NCBI GenBank assembly: GCA_026388815.1
Contig: JAPLJA010000033.1
Coordinates: 1 to 64,000 of the forward strand
DNA length: 64,000 nt
DNA from: Pseudomonadota bacterium
GTDB lineage: Bacteria > Desulfobacterota > WTBG01 > JAPLJA01
Direction: 5' to 3'
How positions within the stretch are numbered: position 1 is the stretch's first letter; the number at the start of each line of letters is the position of its first letter. The notes beneath the pieces were generated by a model. The model saw only the letters and a program-made list of their open reading frames with translations. It was not told where the DNA came from and did not search any database. Below are positions 1-8,444 of the stretch, piece by piece. Position numbers and translations under genes: made by a program.

Positions 1-1
1 C

Positions 2-610
2 GTTCTCTGCATCGTTGCTGTGATCCTTTTCTGCCTGATAAAGTTTCTCGTCCTTCCCTTCCTTGATAGAGAGAAAGAGGCGAACGAGAGTATTTCAGCC
101 AAGGAGATGACCTACAAGAAGTATCTCGCCTTCATCGCTCACAAGAAAGAGGTTGAAAAAGAGCTTGCCGTCCTCAAAGACAGGGAGAAGGATTTTGCGG
201 CAAGGCTCCTGAAAGGAGATACCCCTTCTCTCGCTGCCTCTGACCTGCAGAGGATTCTGGAACAGATAGCTGCCCAGGTTAAGGTGTTGATCCAGAGCAC
301 CAAGGTAATGGAAGCTGAGACTCTGGACGGAGGGTTTCTCGCCGTACCCATTCAGGTGAAGCTCATGAGCGATCTCACCCGGTCGAGAAAATATTTCGCT
401 CTGGTCGAAGAGCAGTCCAAATACCTGACCATCCCGGAGCTCAGGATCACTGTCAAGGATAAGGCTGATCCTAAAGAGGTGATAGTCACCATGGTCGTCA
501 GTGGCTTCATGAAAGGGGCCCCTCCGGCAGCGCCGGTAGCGAAGCAGGAAAAGGGGAAGGCACGACAGACTCCCCGGACAGACACCAAACCCAAAAAGTT
601 AGGGAGATGA
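2..610 (+). CDS. gspM: Type II secretion protein M-like (GspM/PilO fold), 5' truncated by window edge
   Basis: The reading frame is open from base 2, so the gene starts upstream of the window; the ORF-track GTG at 20 lies inside the membrane segment. The visible part starts with a hydrophobic helix (VLCIVAVILFCLIKFLVL), followed by a charged coiled-coil stretch and a compact C-terminal domain, then a basic, Pro-rich tail. This is the layout of GspM/PilO inner-membrane assembly-platform proteins (T2SSM_b type), which pair with GspL and link it to the rest of the type II secretion machine. The secretin gene follows 7 nt later, which supports type II secretion over type IV pili. PilO is the main alternative, because the sequence itself is poorly conserved in this family. 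Confidence 0.75.
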   Translation, partial: VLCIVAVILFCLIKFLVLPFLDREKEANESISAKEMTYKKYLAFIAHKKEVEKELAVLKDREKDFAARLLKGDTPSLAASDLQRILEQIAAQVKVLIQSTKVMEAETLDGGFLAVPIQVKLMSDLTRSRKYFALVEEQSKYLTIPELRITVKDKADPKEVIVTMVVSGFMKGAPPAAPVAKQEKGKARQTPRTDTKPKKLGR

Positions 611-617
611 GATTACT

Positions 618-2672
618 ATGAAAAAAACGTATCTGATGGTTTTTATTCTAATGGCCTCTCTTTTCCTTTTCCTGTTTTCCTCGTTTGCTCAGGAAGGGCC
701 GGTGCGGTCTGAGACGATTCCGGAAATGCCCCCTTCCGCTCAACCGGGTGCACCGGTCCCGCCGGCTCCTCCCAGGGCCAAGCCTCAGGGAATACAGGGA
801 TTGAAAGCAGGAGGAGGAAAACAGCGGGTGACACTGGATTTCGACAATGCTGATATCTACGAAGTAATCAATGCGCTGGCAGATGTTATCGGGATGAACT
901 ACATCATCGACCCGGCGGTAAAAGGGAAGGTGAATATCCATACCAGCGGCGAGGTCGACAAGAATCAGATCCTCCCCATCCTGGAAATCATCTTTGAGAT
1001 GAATAACATTGCAGCAGTGAAGACAGGTGATCTCTACAAGATCATACCCATCAAGGAGGCCAAAACACGTCCCCTTATGCCGGAGACCGGGAGGGAAATA
1101 AAAGATGAGGACCTCCAGTCGCCTGACCGGATGAGGATTCAGTTTGTCCCTTTGCGGTACATCCCGGTCGGAGAGATGTCAAAGCTCCTGAAGCCCTTCT
1201 TGACCAAGGCCGGAGAAATCATGGAGTATCCGAAGAATAACGTCATGATTGTAGTGGATACCAATATTAATGTGAAGAGACTCCTCACCATGGTGGATAC
1301 GGTGGATGTGAGTTACTTCGAGGGGATGAATGTAAAGTTCTATGAGCTCAAAAACGCCGATGTGAAAGATCTTGCCAAGGAGATGGAGACCATCTTTGGT
1401 GCCATGGGGATTGGCAAGGGAACAGATAAGGGGGTAGGAGTAAACTTCATTCCTCTTGAGAGGATGAACATGATGCTGGTGATCGTCAGCCAGATGCCGG
1501 ATGTCCTTGCGAAGGTGGATGACTGGGTGGTCAAGCTGGATGAGATCAATACCGATGTGGAGGAGCAGATCTTCATCTACTTCCTGGAGAACAGCAAGGC
1601 TGCCGATGTCGGTGACATCCTCAACAAGGTCTACGGCGAAGGTGTGGAGACAAAGAAAAAGGAGGAGAAGAAGGGGGCCCCGGTTAAAAAAACTCCTGAA
1701 AAACCAGGGGGGGCACCAACAGCAGCAGGCATGGTTGCCGGCAAGATAAAGATCGTTACTGACGAGGTCACTAACGCGCTGATCATCCGGGCCATGACCT
1801 CGGACTACAATATCATCAAGAAGACCATACAGCTCCTGGACATTGTGCCGAGGCAGGTTCTCATAGAGGTGCTGATTGCCGAGATTTCGCTGGGTGATGA
1901 CACCCAGTTTGGCGTTGACTGGAATTTCAAAAAGAAGGATGTGACCGTAGGAGGAGAAACAGGAACTTTTGACAGCATTTTAAATAATAACATTCCGACC
2001 ACCTTGGCCAGCCCCGCCGCTGGTTACACTGCTGTCTTTGCTGCAAGTGATCTCTATGCAAAGCTTTATGCCTTTGCAGGAGAAAACCGTTTGAATGTAC
2101 TATCATCTCCTCATGTCCTGGCGGCGAATAACAAGGAGGCAAAGATTGAGGTGGGACAGGAAGTTCCGATCGTGACGAGTGAATATACGCCTGAGGCGTT
2201 CAGTACAGGCGGAACTTCCGATACCACTTCCCGTTCCATCCAGTACCGTGATACCGGTATCATCCTGACAGTTACTCCCCGCATCAATGAGAAAGGATTG
2301 GTTGCTATGGACATTGACCAGGAGGTAAGCCAGGTCTCAGATCAGACGATCCAGGGTATCTCATCGCCCATAATCACGAAGAGGTCAGCCAAGACCTCAC
2401 TGGTGGTCCAGAATGGTTCCACGATTGTTATTGGCGGTTTAATCCAGGAACAGAAAGAGCGGAGTATATCGGGAATACCCTTCTTCTCCAAGATACCCTT
2501 GTTAAATTATTTTTTCAGTTATACCAAAAACAAGGTTACCAAGACGGAGCTGGTAATCTTGATCACCCCCCATACGATCAAAAGCCTGGAAGAGGCAGAT
2601 CTGATCACCAAGGAGTTCACGGACAAAATAGAGGGACTGAAGAAGATGATCGGGACCGGAATAAAGGGGTAA
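618..2672 (+). CDS. gspD: Type II secretion system secretin GspD
   Basis: Forms the outer-membrane ring through which folded exoproteins leave the periplasm. A signal peptide (residues 1-24) is followed by a Pro-rich linker, the N0 domain (about 70-140, VTLDFDNADIYEVINALAD), N1/N2/N3 repeats (about 174-400) with a Lys/Pro-rich insert near 344-368, and the secretin barrel domain (about 411-655). The barrel shows LNVLSSPHVLAANN, the VIGGLIQ segment and the C-terminal IPFFSKIPLLNYFF signature. At 684 residues the length is normal. A strong AGGGAG ribosome site (601-606) lies inside the end of gspM, so the two are translated together. A hairpin terminator follows. GspD is preferred over PilQ because there are no AMIN domains and gspM precedes it. 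Confidence 0.93.
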   Translation: MKKTYLMVFILMASLFLFLFSSFAQEGPVRSETIPEMPPSAQPGAPVPPAPPRAKPQGIQGLKAGGGKQRVTLDFDNADIYEVINALADVIGMNYIIDPAVKGKVNIHTSGEVDKNQILPILEIIFEMNNIAAVKTGDLYKIIPIKEAKTRPLMPETGREIKDEDLQSPDRMRIQFVPLRYIPVGEMSKLLKPFLTKAGEIMEYPKNNVMIVVDTNINVKRLLTMVDTVDVSYFEGMNVKFYELKNADVKDLAKEMETIFGAMGIGKGTDKGVGVNFIPLERMNMMLVIVSQMPDVLAKVDDWVVKLDEINTDVEEQIFIYFLENSKAADVGDILNKVYGEGVETKKKEEKKGAPVKKTPEKPGGAPTAAGMVAGKIKIVTDEVTNALIIRAMTSDYNIIKKTIQLLDIVPRQVLIEVLIAEISLGDDTQFGVDWNFKKKDVTVGGETGTFDSILNNNIPTTLASPAAGYTAVFAASDLYAKLYAFAGENRLNVLSSPHVLAANNKEAKIEVGQEVPIVTSEYTPEAFSTGGTSDTTSRSIQYRDTGIILTVTPRINEKGLVAMDIDQEVSQVSDQTIQGISSPIITKRSAKTSLVVQNGSTIVIGGLIQEQKERSISGIPFFSKIPLLNYFFSYTKNKVTKTELVILITPHTIKSLEEADLITKEFTDKIEGLKKMIGTGIKG

Positions 2673-2686
2673 TCTAATTGTAGATT

Positions 2687-2709
2687 TCAGAATGCGGATT
2701 GCGGATTGA
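2687..2709. repeat. Short word repeat (GCGGATT-type)
   Basis: The 3' region of gspD contains AATGCGGATTGCGGATTGA, a doubled GCGGATT word. A very similar string lies inside the GT4 gene at 15851-15888. It is not part of any gene here. Confidence 0.6.
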
Positions 2710-2710
2710 C

Positions 2711-2743
2711 ATGCTCAGGTCAAAAGCCTGAGCATATTTTTTT
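2711..2743 (+). terminator. Rho-independent terminator after gspD
   Basis: A perfect 9-bp stem ATGCTCAGG/CCTGAGCAT with a 7-nt loop is followed by A and seven Ts. It lies about 40 nt after the gspD stop and closes the secretion operon before the glycan operon starts. Confidence 0.9.
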
Positions 2744-2757
2744 AAGTACTCAGCAAA

Positions 2758-2824
2758 CAGCTTTCAGCTCTCAGCTAAATATGATAAGAAGTAATAATAC
2801 TGAAAGCTGACCGCTGAAAGCTTT
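2758..2824. repeat. AGCTTTCAG-type palindromic word repeat
   Basis: AGCTTTCAG at 2759-2767 is matched by its reverse complement CTGAAAGCT at 2800-2808 and again at 2814-2822, with related TCAGCT words between. It fills the intergenic space between the terminator and the next gene and could form alternative hairpins. The same CAGCTATCAGC style of wording appears inside the GT4 gene at 15.16 kb. Confidence 0.65.
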
Positions 2825-2843
2825 CTCTAGCAGGGTTCATAGC

Positions 2844-4274
2844 ATGAAAAAGATTGTATTTGCAACCCCACCATTGTCATTACAAGAGCGGTATGGTGCA
2901 CTGGCTGGTGCAGGGAATACCATGCCTTCCCTGGGCCTGCTTTCCCTCGCAGGAATGGCGAGGGAGAAAGGATTTGGTGTCTTTCTTGTTGAGGCTTCAT
3001 CTCTGGGGTTGAGTCTTGACGAAGCGGTGAAAGAGATCCTTTCCCTATCCCCGGATTATGTAGGATTAACCTCTACCACCCTTTCCATCTGTGCAGCTTC
3101 AGAACTGGCAGAGAAAGCCAAGTCAGGGAATAGCCGCTTAAAGGTTATTATCGGGGGCCCTCATCTCACCGCACTGCCCTCTGAGACTTTGCAGGCCTTT
3201 CCCGCATTTGATTATGGAGTGATCGGGGAAGGAGAGGAAACGCTCATTGACCTCCTCGACACCCTGGAACATGACGGGGATGTGAGGAAGGTAAACGGCA
3301 TTGTCCATCGGGAAGGTGATGCGGTTGAGGTTACGGAGAGGAGGCCTTTCATTGAGGGCCTCGATTCTCTACCCTTCCCAGCCTGGGACCTCCTTGAAGG
3401 GTTTCCGGAACGGTACCGGCCGCCCGCATTTCGCTTCCGCAGGCTTCCTGCTGCCTCTCTGGTTACATCGCGGGGGTGCCCCAATGCCTGTATCTTCTGT
3501 GACCGGAGCGTGTTCGGTAACCGGTGCAGGTCCTTCAGTCCCGGGTATATTCTTGAAATGGTCGAGCTTCTCTACCATCGATACAGGATCAGGGAGCTCC
3601 TGATCGAAGATGACACCTTCTTCCTTTCCCGGCAGAGAATCAGGGAGTTCTGCGAAGGCTTGCTGAGAGAACAGGTGCGGTTAAGCTGGTCCTGCCTGGG
3701 CAGGGTAAATACCGTGGATCGAGAGACGCTCCTGTTGATGAAATGGGCAGGGTGCTGGCAGATCGGGTATGGCATAGAAAGCGGCGATCAGAAAATTCTC
3801 GATCTGGCAAAGAAAAACATATCCCTGGAACAGGTGAGGGAAGCCGTCAGCCTTACCAGGGAGGCAGGGATCGAGAGCAAGGGTTTCTTCATCCTCGGAT
3901 TTCCTCATGAGGATAAGGAAACCTTGCAGCATACAGAAGAATTTGCTACAACCCTTCCCTTAGATGATATGAGCGTTAATTTCATGACCCCATTTCCCGG
4001 ATCACGGCTTTATCGTGCTGCCCATCTCTACGGTACCTTTGATGCGGACTGGCGGAAGATGAACATGCTTGAAGTGGTCTTTATCCCCCGCGGCCTTACC
4101 CAGGCTGACCTCATCAAGGCCTCACGTACCCTCTGGAAGAGGTTCTACCTCCGTCCCCGGATCGTCTTCGGTTACCTGTTGCGCCTGATGAAGAATCCTG
4201 CGATAGGGCTGGATCTGCTGAAGGGATTTCTTGCTTTCATAGGACTACTCTTGAAGAGGGGAGATAAGGAATGA
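2844..4274 (+). CDS. B12-binding-type radical SAM enzyme
   Basis: A 476-residue class B-type radical SAM protein. The N-terminal half is a cobalamin-binding-like Rossmann domain (GGPHLTALPSETL and GVIGEGEETL are typical). The radical SAM cluster motif CPNACIFC (CX3CX2C) lies near residue 211, followed by the usual IESGDQKIL and FMTPFPGSRLY segments. Such enzymes often methylate or rearrange unactivated carbons; the substrate cannot be told from sequence. It leads an operon of sugar-nucleotide enzymes and overlaps the next gene by ATGA (4271-4274), so a role in tailoring a sugar or lipid of the glycan is an inference. The ribosome site is weak. Four other members of this class occur in the window. 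Confidence 0.85.
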   Translation: MKKIVFATPPLSLQERYGALAGAGNTMPSLGLLSLAGMAREKGFGVFLVEASSLGLSLDEAVKEILSLSPDYVGLTSTTLSICAASELAEKAKSGNSRLKVIIGGPHLTALPSETLQAFPAFDYGVIGEGEETLIDLLDTLEHDGDVRKVNGIVHREGDAVEVTERRPFIEGLDSLPFPAWDLLEGFPERYRPPAFRFRRLPAASLVTSRGCPNACIFCDRSVFGNRCRSFSPGYILEMVELLYHRYRIRELLIEDDTFFLSRQRIREFCEGLLREQVRLSWSCLGRVNTVDRETLLLMKWAGCWQIGYGIESGDQKILDLAKKNISLEQVREAVSLTREAGIESKGFFILGFPHEDKETLQHTEEFATTLPLDDMSVNFMTPFPGSRLYRAAHLYGTFDADWRKMNMLEVVFIPRGLTQADLIKASRTLWKRFYLRPRIVFGYLLRLMKNPAIGLDLLKGFLAFIGLLLKRGDKE

Positions 4275-5230
4275 GAATTTTGATCACAGGTGCAGCCGGG
4301 CTCTATGGTGTCCATCTGGTGGATGAACTGGTGAAGATGGAAGCCGTTTCCCGGGTCATCGGGGTGGATAATTTTTCCCGGCAGTATTGTGAAAAAAACC
4401 CCTTTATCCCTTCGCCCGAATTGAAAGCGAAATTTGAGCTTATTCAGAAGGATTTTGTCCGGCTCACACCTGACGAGTTGGAAGGGCTGGAACTGGATGC
4501 AGTAATCCACCTCGCTGCCTATATCTCCATACCTGAATCGATGGAGAGGCAGGAGGATTATTTCTGGAATAATGAGTACGGAACATTTAAATTGATACAG
4601 AGCTTGGTGAAATCTAAACGGTGGCCCCTCTTCATCTATGCATCTTCACCAGAAGTCTATGGGAATCCCATCTATACCCCCATGGATGTGAATCACCCCC
4701 TGCTCCCCCGGAGTATCTATGCGGTAACGAAGCTTGCGGCGGAAAAGCACTGTTACGCCATGTACGAGTGGTACCGGTACCCGGTGGTGATCATCCGTAA
4801 CTTCAATACCTATGGAGAGAACCAGGATATTGGCGGCAATGCCGGCGTGGTTTCCAGTTTTCTGGTCAGGGCTCTTAAGGGTGAACCTCTGGTCGTTCAC
4901 AATGAGGGCAGACAGACCCGCGACTTTCAGTATGTGAAAGATGCGGTTCATGCATACTGCCTGGTTCTCATGAAGGGTGCGGAACTGGCGGGAAAGGTAT
5001 TCAACATTGGCACCGGGAAGCAGACCTCGGTTATCGATCTGGCTAAAATGATTTTGAAGATTACCGCTTCCCGGTCTCCGGTTCTCTACGAGGAGGGGCG
5101 CTCTGCGGATCTCATGTCACTTGAGGCAGATTATTCTGATATCAATGCGTCTACCGGGTGGATGCCCAGATACACCCTCGAGGATGGCCTTAAGCAGACA
5201 GCAGACTGGTATAAGAGGTTTATCAGATGA
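4271..5230 (+). CDS. NAD-dependent sugar-nucleotide epimerase/dehydratase (extended SDR)
   Basis: A 319-residue extended short-chain dehydrogenase acting on an NDP-sugar in the cytoplasm. It has an N-terminal cofactor loop TGAAGLYG, where the usual FIG is LYG, and the catalytic Tyr-X3-Lys in SIYAVTK (about residue 146). RNFNTYG and the substrate-loop RQTRDFQYVKDA fit UDP-glucose 4-epimerase or dTDP-glucose 4,6-dehydratase relatives. Start and stop codons overlap the genes on both sides by 4 nt. It is the first of three consecutive, diverged SDRs. The exact reaction (4-epimerase, 4,6-dehydratase or 4-reductase) is not resolved. Confidence 0.88.
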   Translation: MRILITGAAGLYGVHLVDELVKMEAVSRVIGVDNFSRQYCEKNPFIPSPELKAKFELIQKDFVRLTPDELEGLELDAVIHLAAYISIPESMERQEDYFWNNEYGTFKLIQSLVKSKRWPLFIYASSPEVYGNPIYTPMDVNHPLLPRSIYAVTKLAAEKHCYAMYEWYRYPVVIIRNFNTYGENQDIGGNAGVVSSFLVRALKGEPLVVHNEGRQTRDFQYVKDAVHAYCLVLMKGAELAGKVFNIGTGKQTSVIDLAKMILKITASRSPVLYEEGRSADLMSLEADYSDINASTGWMPRYTLEDGLKQTADWYKRFIR

Positions 5231-6171
5231 GAGTCCTGGTTACGGGGGGAGCAGGTTTTATCGGGAGATGGGTGGTAAAACAACTGCTCCAGAAAAATGT
5301 GCATGGCCCTCTCCACATTTCGGTACTGGATAACCTCTCCAATGGGAGCAGAAAGAATATCGCTGAATTTGAAGAAGAGAAAGAATCCTTTACCTTCATC
5401 CAGGGTGATATCCGTGATCGAAAGCTTCTCCAATTGTTGTTTAAGGAAGGTTTTGACCTGCTCATCCATCTGGCAGCAAGCATTAATGTTCAAGAGAGCC
5501 TTCTGGATCCTCAGGAGACCTTTGAGAATGATGTAGTGGGAACCTTTAACCTGCTGGAAGAAGCAAGGAAAAGAAACACCAGGTTTGTTTACATCAGTAC
5601 CTGTATGGTGTATGCACGGGCTGAACATAAGGCTATCCGTGAGGATGATCCCCTCTCTCCTGCCTCTCCCTACGCCGGTTCAAAGCTGGCCGGAGAAAAT
5701 CTGGTTGAATCCTATTATCGTGGCTACGGGCTGCCGGCGCTTATCTTAAGACCGTTTAACACCTACGGGCCGTTCCAGAAGAGCAATCAGGAGGGAGGAG
5801 TAGTGGCCATCTTCATAGAAAAGGCCCTGAAAGGGGAGGAGATTCCAATCTTTGGTGACGGGGAACAGACACGCGATTTCCTCTATGTCGAGGATTGCGC
5901 TGAATTTATCGTGAAGGCCTCTTTTTCCGAGGCAGCAACAGGCCAAGTGATCAATGCCGGTTCAGGCCAGGATATCACGATAAACGATCTCGGGAGAATC
6001 GTTTGCCCGGATGAGAGAAAGATACGTTATCTCCCCCACCATCACCTCCAGTCTGAGATAAAGAGGCTGCTCTGCGATTCTACCAAGGCAAAGTCCCTCC
6101 TTGGCTGGGGACCGGGGACATCATTGAAAGAGGGAATTGCAAAGACGATGGACTGGATGAGGACGAGATGA
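5227..6171 (+). CDS. NAD-dependent sugar-nucleotide epimerase/dehydratase (extended SDR)
   Basis: 314 residues with the canonical TGGAGFIG cofactor loop at the N-terminus, SPYAGSK as the Tyr-X3-Lys catalytic pair (about residue 147), RPFNTYGP and the GDGEQTRDFLYVEDC substrate segment. These are hallmarks of UDP-glucose/GlcNAc 4-epimerase-like enzymes. It is coupled by 4-nt overlaps to the SDR before and the SDR after. All three act presumably on sugars of the same glycan, but the sequence does not tell which epimer or ketone each makes. Confidence 0.9.
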   Translation: MRVLVTGGAGFIGRWVVKQLLQKNVHGPLHISVLDNLSNGSRKNIAEFEEEKESFTFIQGDIRDRKLLQLLFKEGFDLLIHLAASINVQESLLDPQETFENDVVGTFNLLEEARKRNTRFVYISTCMVYARAEHKAIREDDPLSPASPYAGSKLAGENLVESYYRGYGLPALILRPFNTYGPFQKSNQEGGVVAIFIEKALKGEEIPIFGDGEQTRDFLYVEDCAEFIVKASFSEAATGQVINAGSGQDITINDLGRIVCPDERKIRYLPHHHLQSEIKRLLCDSTKAKSLLGWGPGTSLKEGIAKTMDWMRTR

Positions 6172-7025
6172 AGGTTGTTATTACCGGATCCTCAGGTTTC
6201 ATTGGCAGTCATCTCCTCCATGCCTTGAAGCATCTCCCGGCGATTAAACTCTGTCCGTTTCAGCCGGGCGTTCACAGCCTCTTCGATCCCGAGAGCCTGA
6301 AGCCCCTGCTGGAAAAAAGCAGGATTGTATACCATCTCGCCGGTGCAAACCGGGCTGTGCCCCATGAATTGATGGGGGTAAATGTGATCGGTACCCTCAA
6401 TGTGCTTGAGGCTATGAGGCAGGTCGCTGATGCTGATGTTAAGCTTGTTTTTCTCTCTTCCTTCCAGGTGTACCGCCCCACCCCGGAACCGGTCATGGTG
6501 GATGAATCCTTCCCCCTTGAGCCGGAAACACTATACGGTATTTCTAAAAAGATGGGGGAAGACTTGATTGGTTTCTATGCATTTCCATCCGTCATTTTTA
6601 GATCATCCAATACGTATGGTCCTGGATGCCGCCCTTATTACCATTCAGTTATTTCCACCTTTTGTGATCAGATAGTGAGGGATAGGCCTTTAACTGTAAA
6701 TGGAACTGGTGAGCAGTTGAGAGATTTTATCTATATAGATGATGTTATAAGCGCACTGATAAAGACTATGGAGTATACAGTTAAGACAGTTGAGGTTTTC
6801 AATCTGTGTTCAGGAAGGCTTGCCTCATTAAAGGAGGTGACTAATACCCTTCAGGATATTTCAGGAAAGGAGATCCAGATAACAAGTAAGACAATTCTTG
6901 AAGACTATAGGGTTCTCAAAGGAAACAATGAAAAAGTAAAAGAAATGCTCAACTGGTCTCCTGAAGTTGATCTGCGGGAGGGTCTTGAGCAGACCTACAG
7001 GTGGTTTGAGAGGGGAAACAGATGA
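6168..7025 (+). CDS. NAD-dependent sugar-nucleotide epimerase/dehydratase (extended SDR), short form
   Basis: A 285-residue SDR with TGSSGFIG, the catalytic LYGISKK (Tyr-X3-Lys, about residue 122), RSSNTYGPG and GEQLRDFIYIDD. It is shorter than its two upstream relatives, so a 4-keto reductase or GDP-sugar-type activity is as likely as 4-epimerisation. It overlaps the upstream and downstream genes by ATGA. Base usage becomes more AT-rich in its second half than in the flanking genes, which may mark gene conversion or import of part of the gene. Confidence 0.87.
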   Translation: MKVVITGSSGFIGSHLLHALKHLPAIKLCPFQPGVHSLFDPESLKPLLEKSRIVYHLAGANRAVPHELMGVNVIGTLNVLEAMRQVADADVKLVFLSSFQVYRPTPEPVMVDESFPLEPETLYGISKKMGEDLIGFYAFPSVIFRSSNTYGPGCRPYYHSVISTFCDQIVRDRPLTVNGTGEQLRDFIYIDDVISALIKTMEYTVKTVEVFNLCSGRLASLKEVTNTLQDISGKEIQITSKTILEDYRVLKGNNEKVKEMLNWSPEVDLREGLEQTYRWFERGNR

Positions 7026-7423
7026 AGGGCGTTGAGGTAAAGCGGCTCGATATAAAGAGGGATGAGAGGGGGTGGCTGGTTGAAGTCCTGAGGAGTGAAG
7101 CGCTGAAGAGAGGAGACAGGTTCGGCCAGTTCCTGATTACCACGGCTTATCCCGGTTATATCAAGGGCAATCACTATCATACCCGGAAGTTTGAATGGTA
7201 CTGTGTAATCAGGGGAGAGGGTAAGCTGGTCCTCGAGGATAATGCAAGTGGGGAAAGGGAAGAGATGGCCCTCAGCGAAGAAGGGATCACTTTGGTAATG
7301 ATTCCTCCCGGCATCACCCACGCCATCGAGAATACGGGCAAGGATATTCTCTCCGTGCTCATCTACATTGATGAGCCCTTCAATGAGTCAGACCCCGATA
7401 CCTTCTTTAAGAAGATTACCTGA
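7022..7423 (+). CDS. Cupin-fold sugar epimerase/isomerase-like protein
   Basis: A 133-residue single-domain cupin. GNHYHTRKFEW (about residue 50) and PPGITHAIEN carry the His ligands and match the C-terminal cupin of CapF and related polysaccharide 'WxcM/FdtA-like' sugar epimerases or isomerases. It probably acts on a 4-keto-NDP-sugar made by the neighbouring SDRs (inference). It overlaps the preceding SDR by 4 nt and the next gene follows after one base. CapF itself is an SDR-cupin fusion; here the two parts would be separate proteins. Confidence 0.78.
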   Translation: MKGVEVKRLDIKRDERGWLVEVLRSEALKRGDRFGQFLITTAYPGYIKGNHYHTRKFEWYCVIRGEGKLVLEDNASGEREEMALSEEGITLVMIPPGITHAIENTGKDILSVLIYIDEPFNESDPDTFFKKIT

Positions 7424-7424
7424 G

Positions 7425-8444
7425 ATGCCTCGTTCTGCTCTTGTTTCCGTGATCGTCGTAAACTGGAATGGCAGGGAACACCTTGAGGACTGTTTCACTT
7501 CCCTTTTACTCCAGACCCATTCCCCCCTGGAGATCCTGATGGTGGACAATGGCTCAGTTGATGGATCAGTGGAATATGTAAAGGAAAGATTCCCTCAGGT
7601 GAAAACAATTGAGAATGCATCCAACCTGGGTTTTGGCGCAGCGGTGAATGCGGGGTATAAAAGGGCTGAAGGTGAGTACCTTCTCTTTCTCAATAATGAT
7701 CTCTATCTGAAGGAGACCTGTATCGAGGAAATGCTGAAGCTGCTTCATACACAGGGATGTGGCGCCGTCGTTCCCAAAATCCTCCTCTTCAACGAAAGGG
7801 ACACCATTAACTCTTTCGGGAACGTGATCAACTTCCTCGGATTGGCCTGCCCAAAGTATATCTGGGAGAAGGATAGGCAGGATATGGAGGTGGAGGAGAC
7901 CAGTTGCGGCGGTATCTTCCTGCTCAGGAAGGATTTTATGGAGAGCCTCAAGGGATTTGATGAAGACTTCTTCATGTACCATGAAGACCATGATCTCTCT
8001 TGGAGGATCCGGCTCCAGGGGAAGAGGCTGCTGGTGGACCCGCGGGCAGTGATCTACCATAAATACCAGTTCAGCAAGAGTCCCGGCAAATTCTACTACT
8101 CAGAGAAGAACCGCCTCCAGCTCCTCTTCAAGAATTACAGCCTGAAGACGCTCCTCCTCATCTCACCGGCCCTTATCATCGTGGAGCTGGCTGAAATCTG
8201 CTTTTCTCTGACCAGCGGCTGGTTCTGGAAAAAGATTGGAAGTTATGATGAAATGTTATCCTCCCTACCAGGGATCAGGGCGAAACGGAAAATCATACAG
8301 CAGGAAAGAAAGGTTTCAGACCGGGAGATCGTAAAGATTTTTACAGGAGAATTGAAGATAAGCGGGGTTAATAATTTCCTGCTGGACAGGGTATTGAGTC
8401 CGCTCTTGAGTTGTTATTGGAAGCTCATCAGAGGTTTGATCTGA
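7425..8444 (+). CDS. Family 2 glycosyltransferase (rhamnosyltransferase-like)
   Basis: A 339-residue inverting GT-A glycosyltransferase. The N-terminus VSVIVVNWNGREHL, the nucleotide-binding LFLNNDLYLKE and the acceptor-side MYHEDHDLSWR are classic GT2 motifs as in dTDP-rhamnosyl transferases. A C-terminal hydrophobic stretch (LLLISPALIIVELAEICF) suggests membrane association. The ORF-track start at 7368 would overlap the cupin gene by 56 nt; the ATG at 7425, one base after the cupin stop and right before the conserved MPRSALVSVIVVNWNG, is preferred. Stop and next start overlap as TGATG. Confidence 0.9.
   Translation: MPRSALVSVIVVNWNGREHLEDCFTSLLLQTHSPLEILMVDNGSVDGSVEYVKERFPQVKTIENASNLGFGAAVNAGYKRAEGEYLLFLNNDLYLKETCIEEMLKLLHTQGCGAVVPKILLFNERDTINSFGNVINFLGLACPKYIWEKDRQDMEVEETSCGGIFLLRKDFMESLKGFDEDFFMYHEDHDLSWRIRLQGKRLLVDPRAVIYHKYQFSKSPGKFYYSEKNRLQLLFKNYSLKTLLLISPALIIVELAEICFSLTSGWFWKKIGSYDEMLSSLPGIRAKRKIIQQERKVSDREIVKIFTGELKISGVNNFLLDRVLSPLLSCYWKLIRGLI

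Noticed and set aside
5131-5628. 165-aa minus-strand ORF across two SDR genes
   Set aside because: Covers the coupled end and start of two clear plus-strand SDR genes; shadow frame only.
7566-8060. 164-aa minus-strand ORF opposite the GT2 gene
   Set aside because: Antisense shadow of a well-supported GT2 reading frame; its translation has no recognisable motif and no ribosome site.
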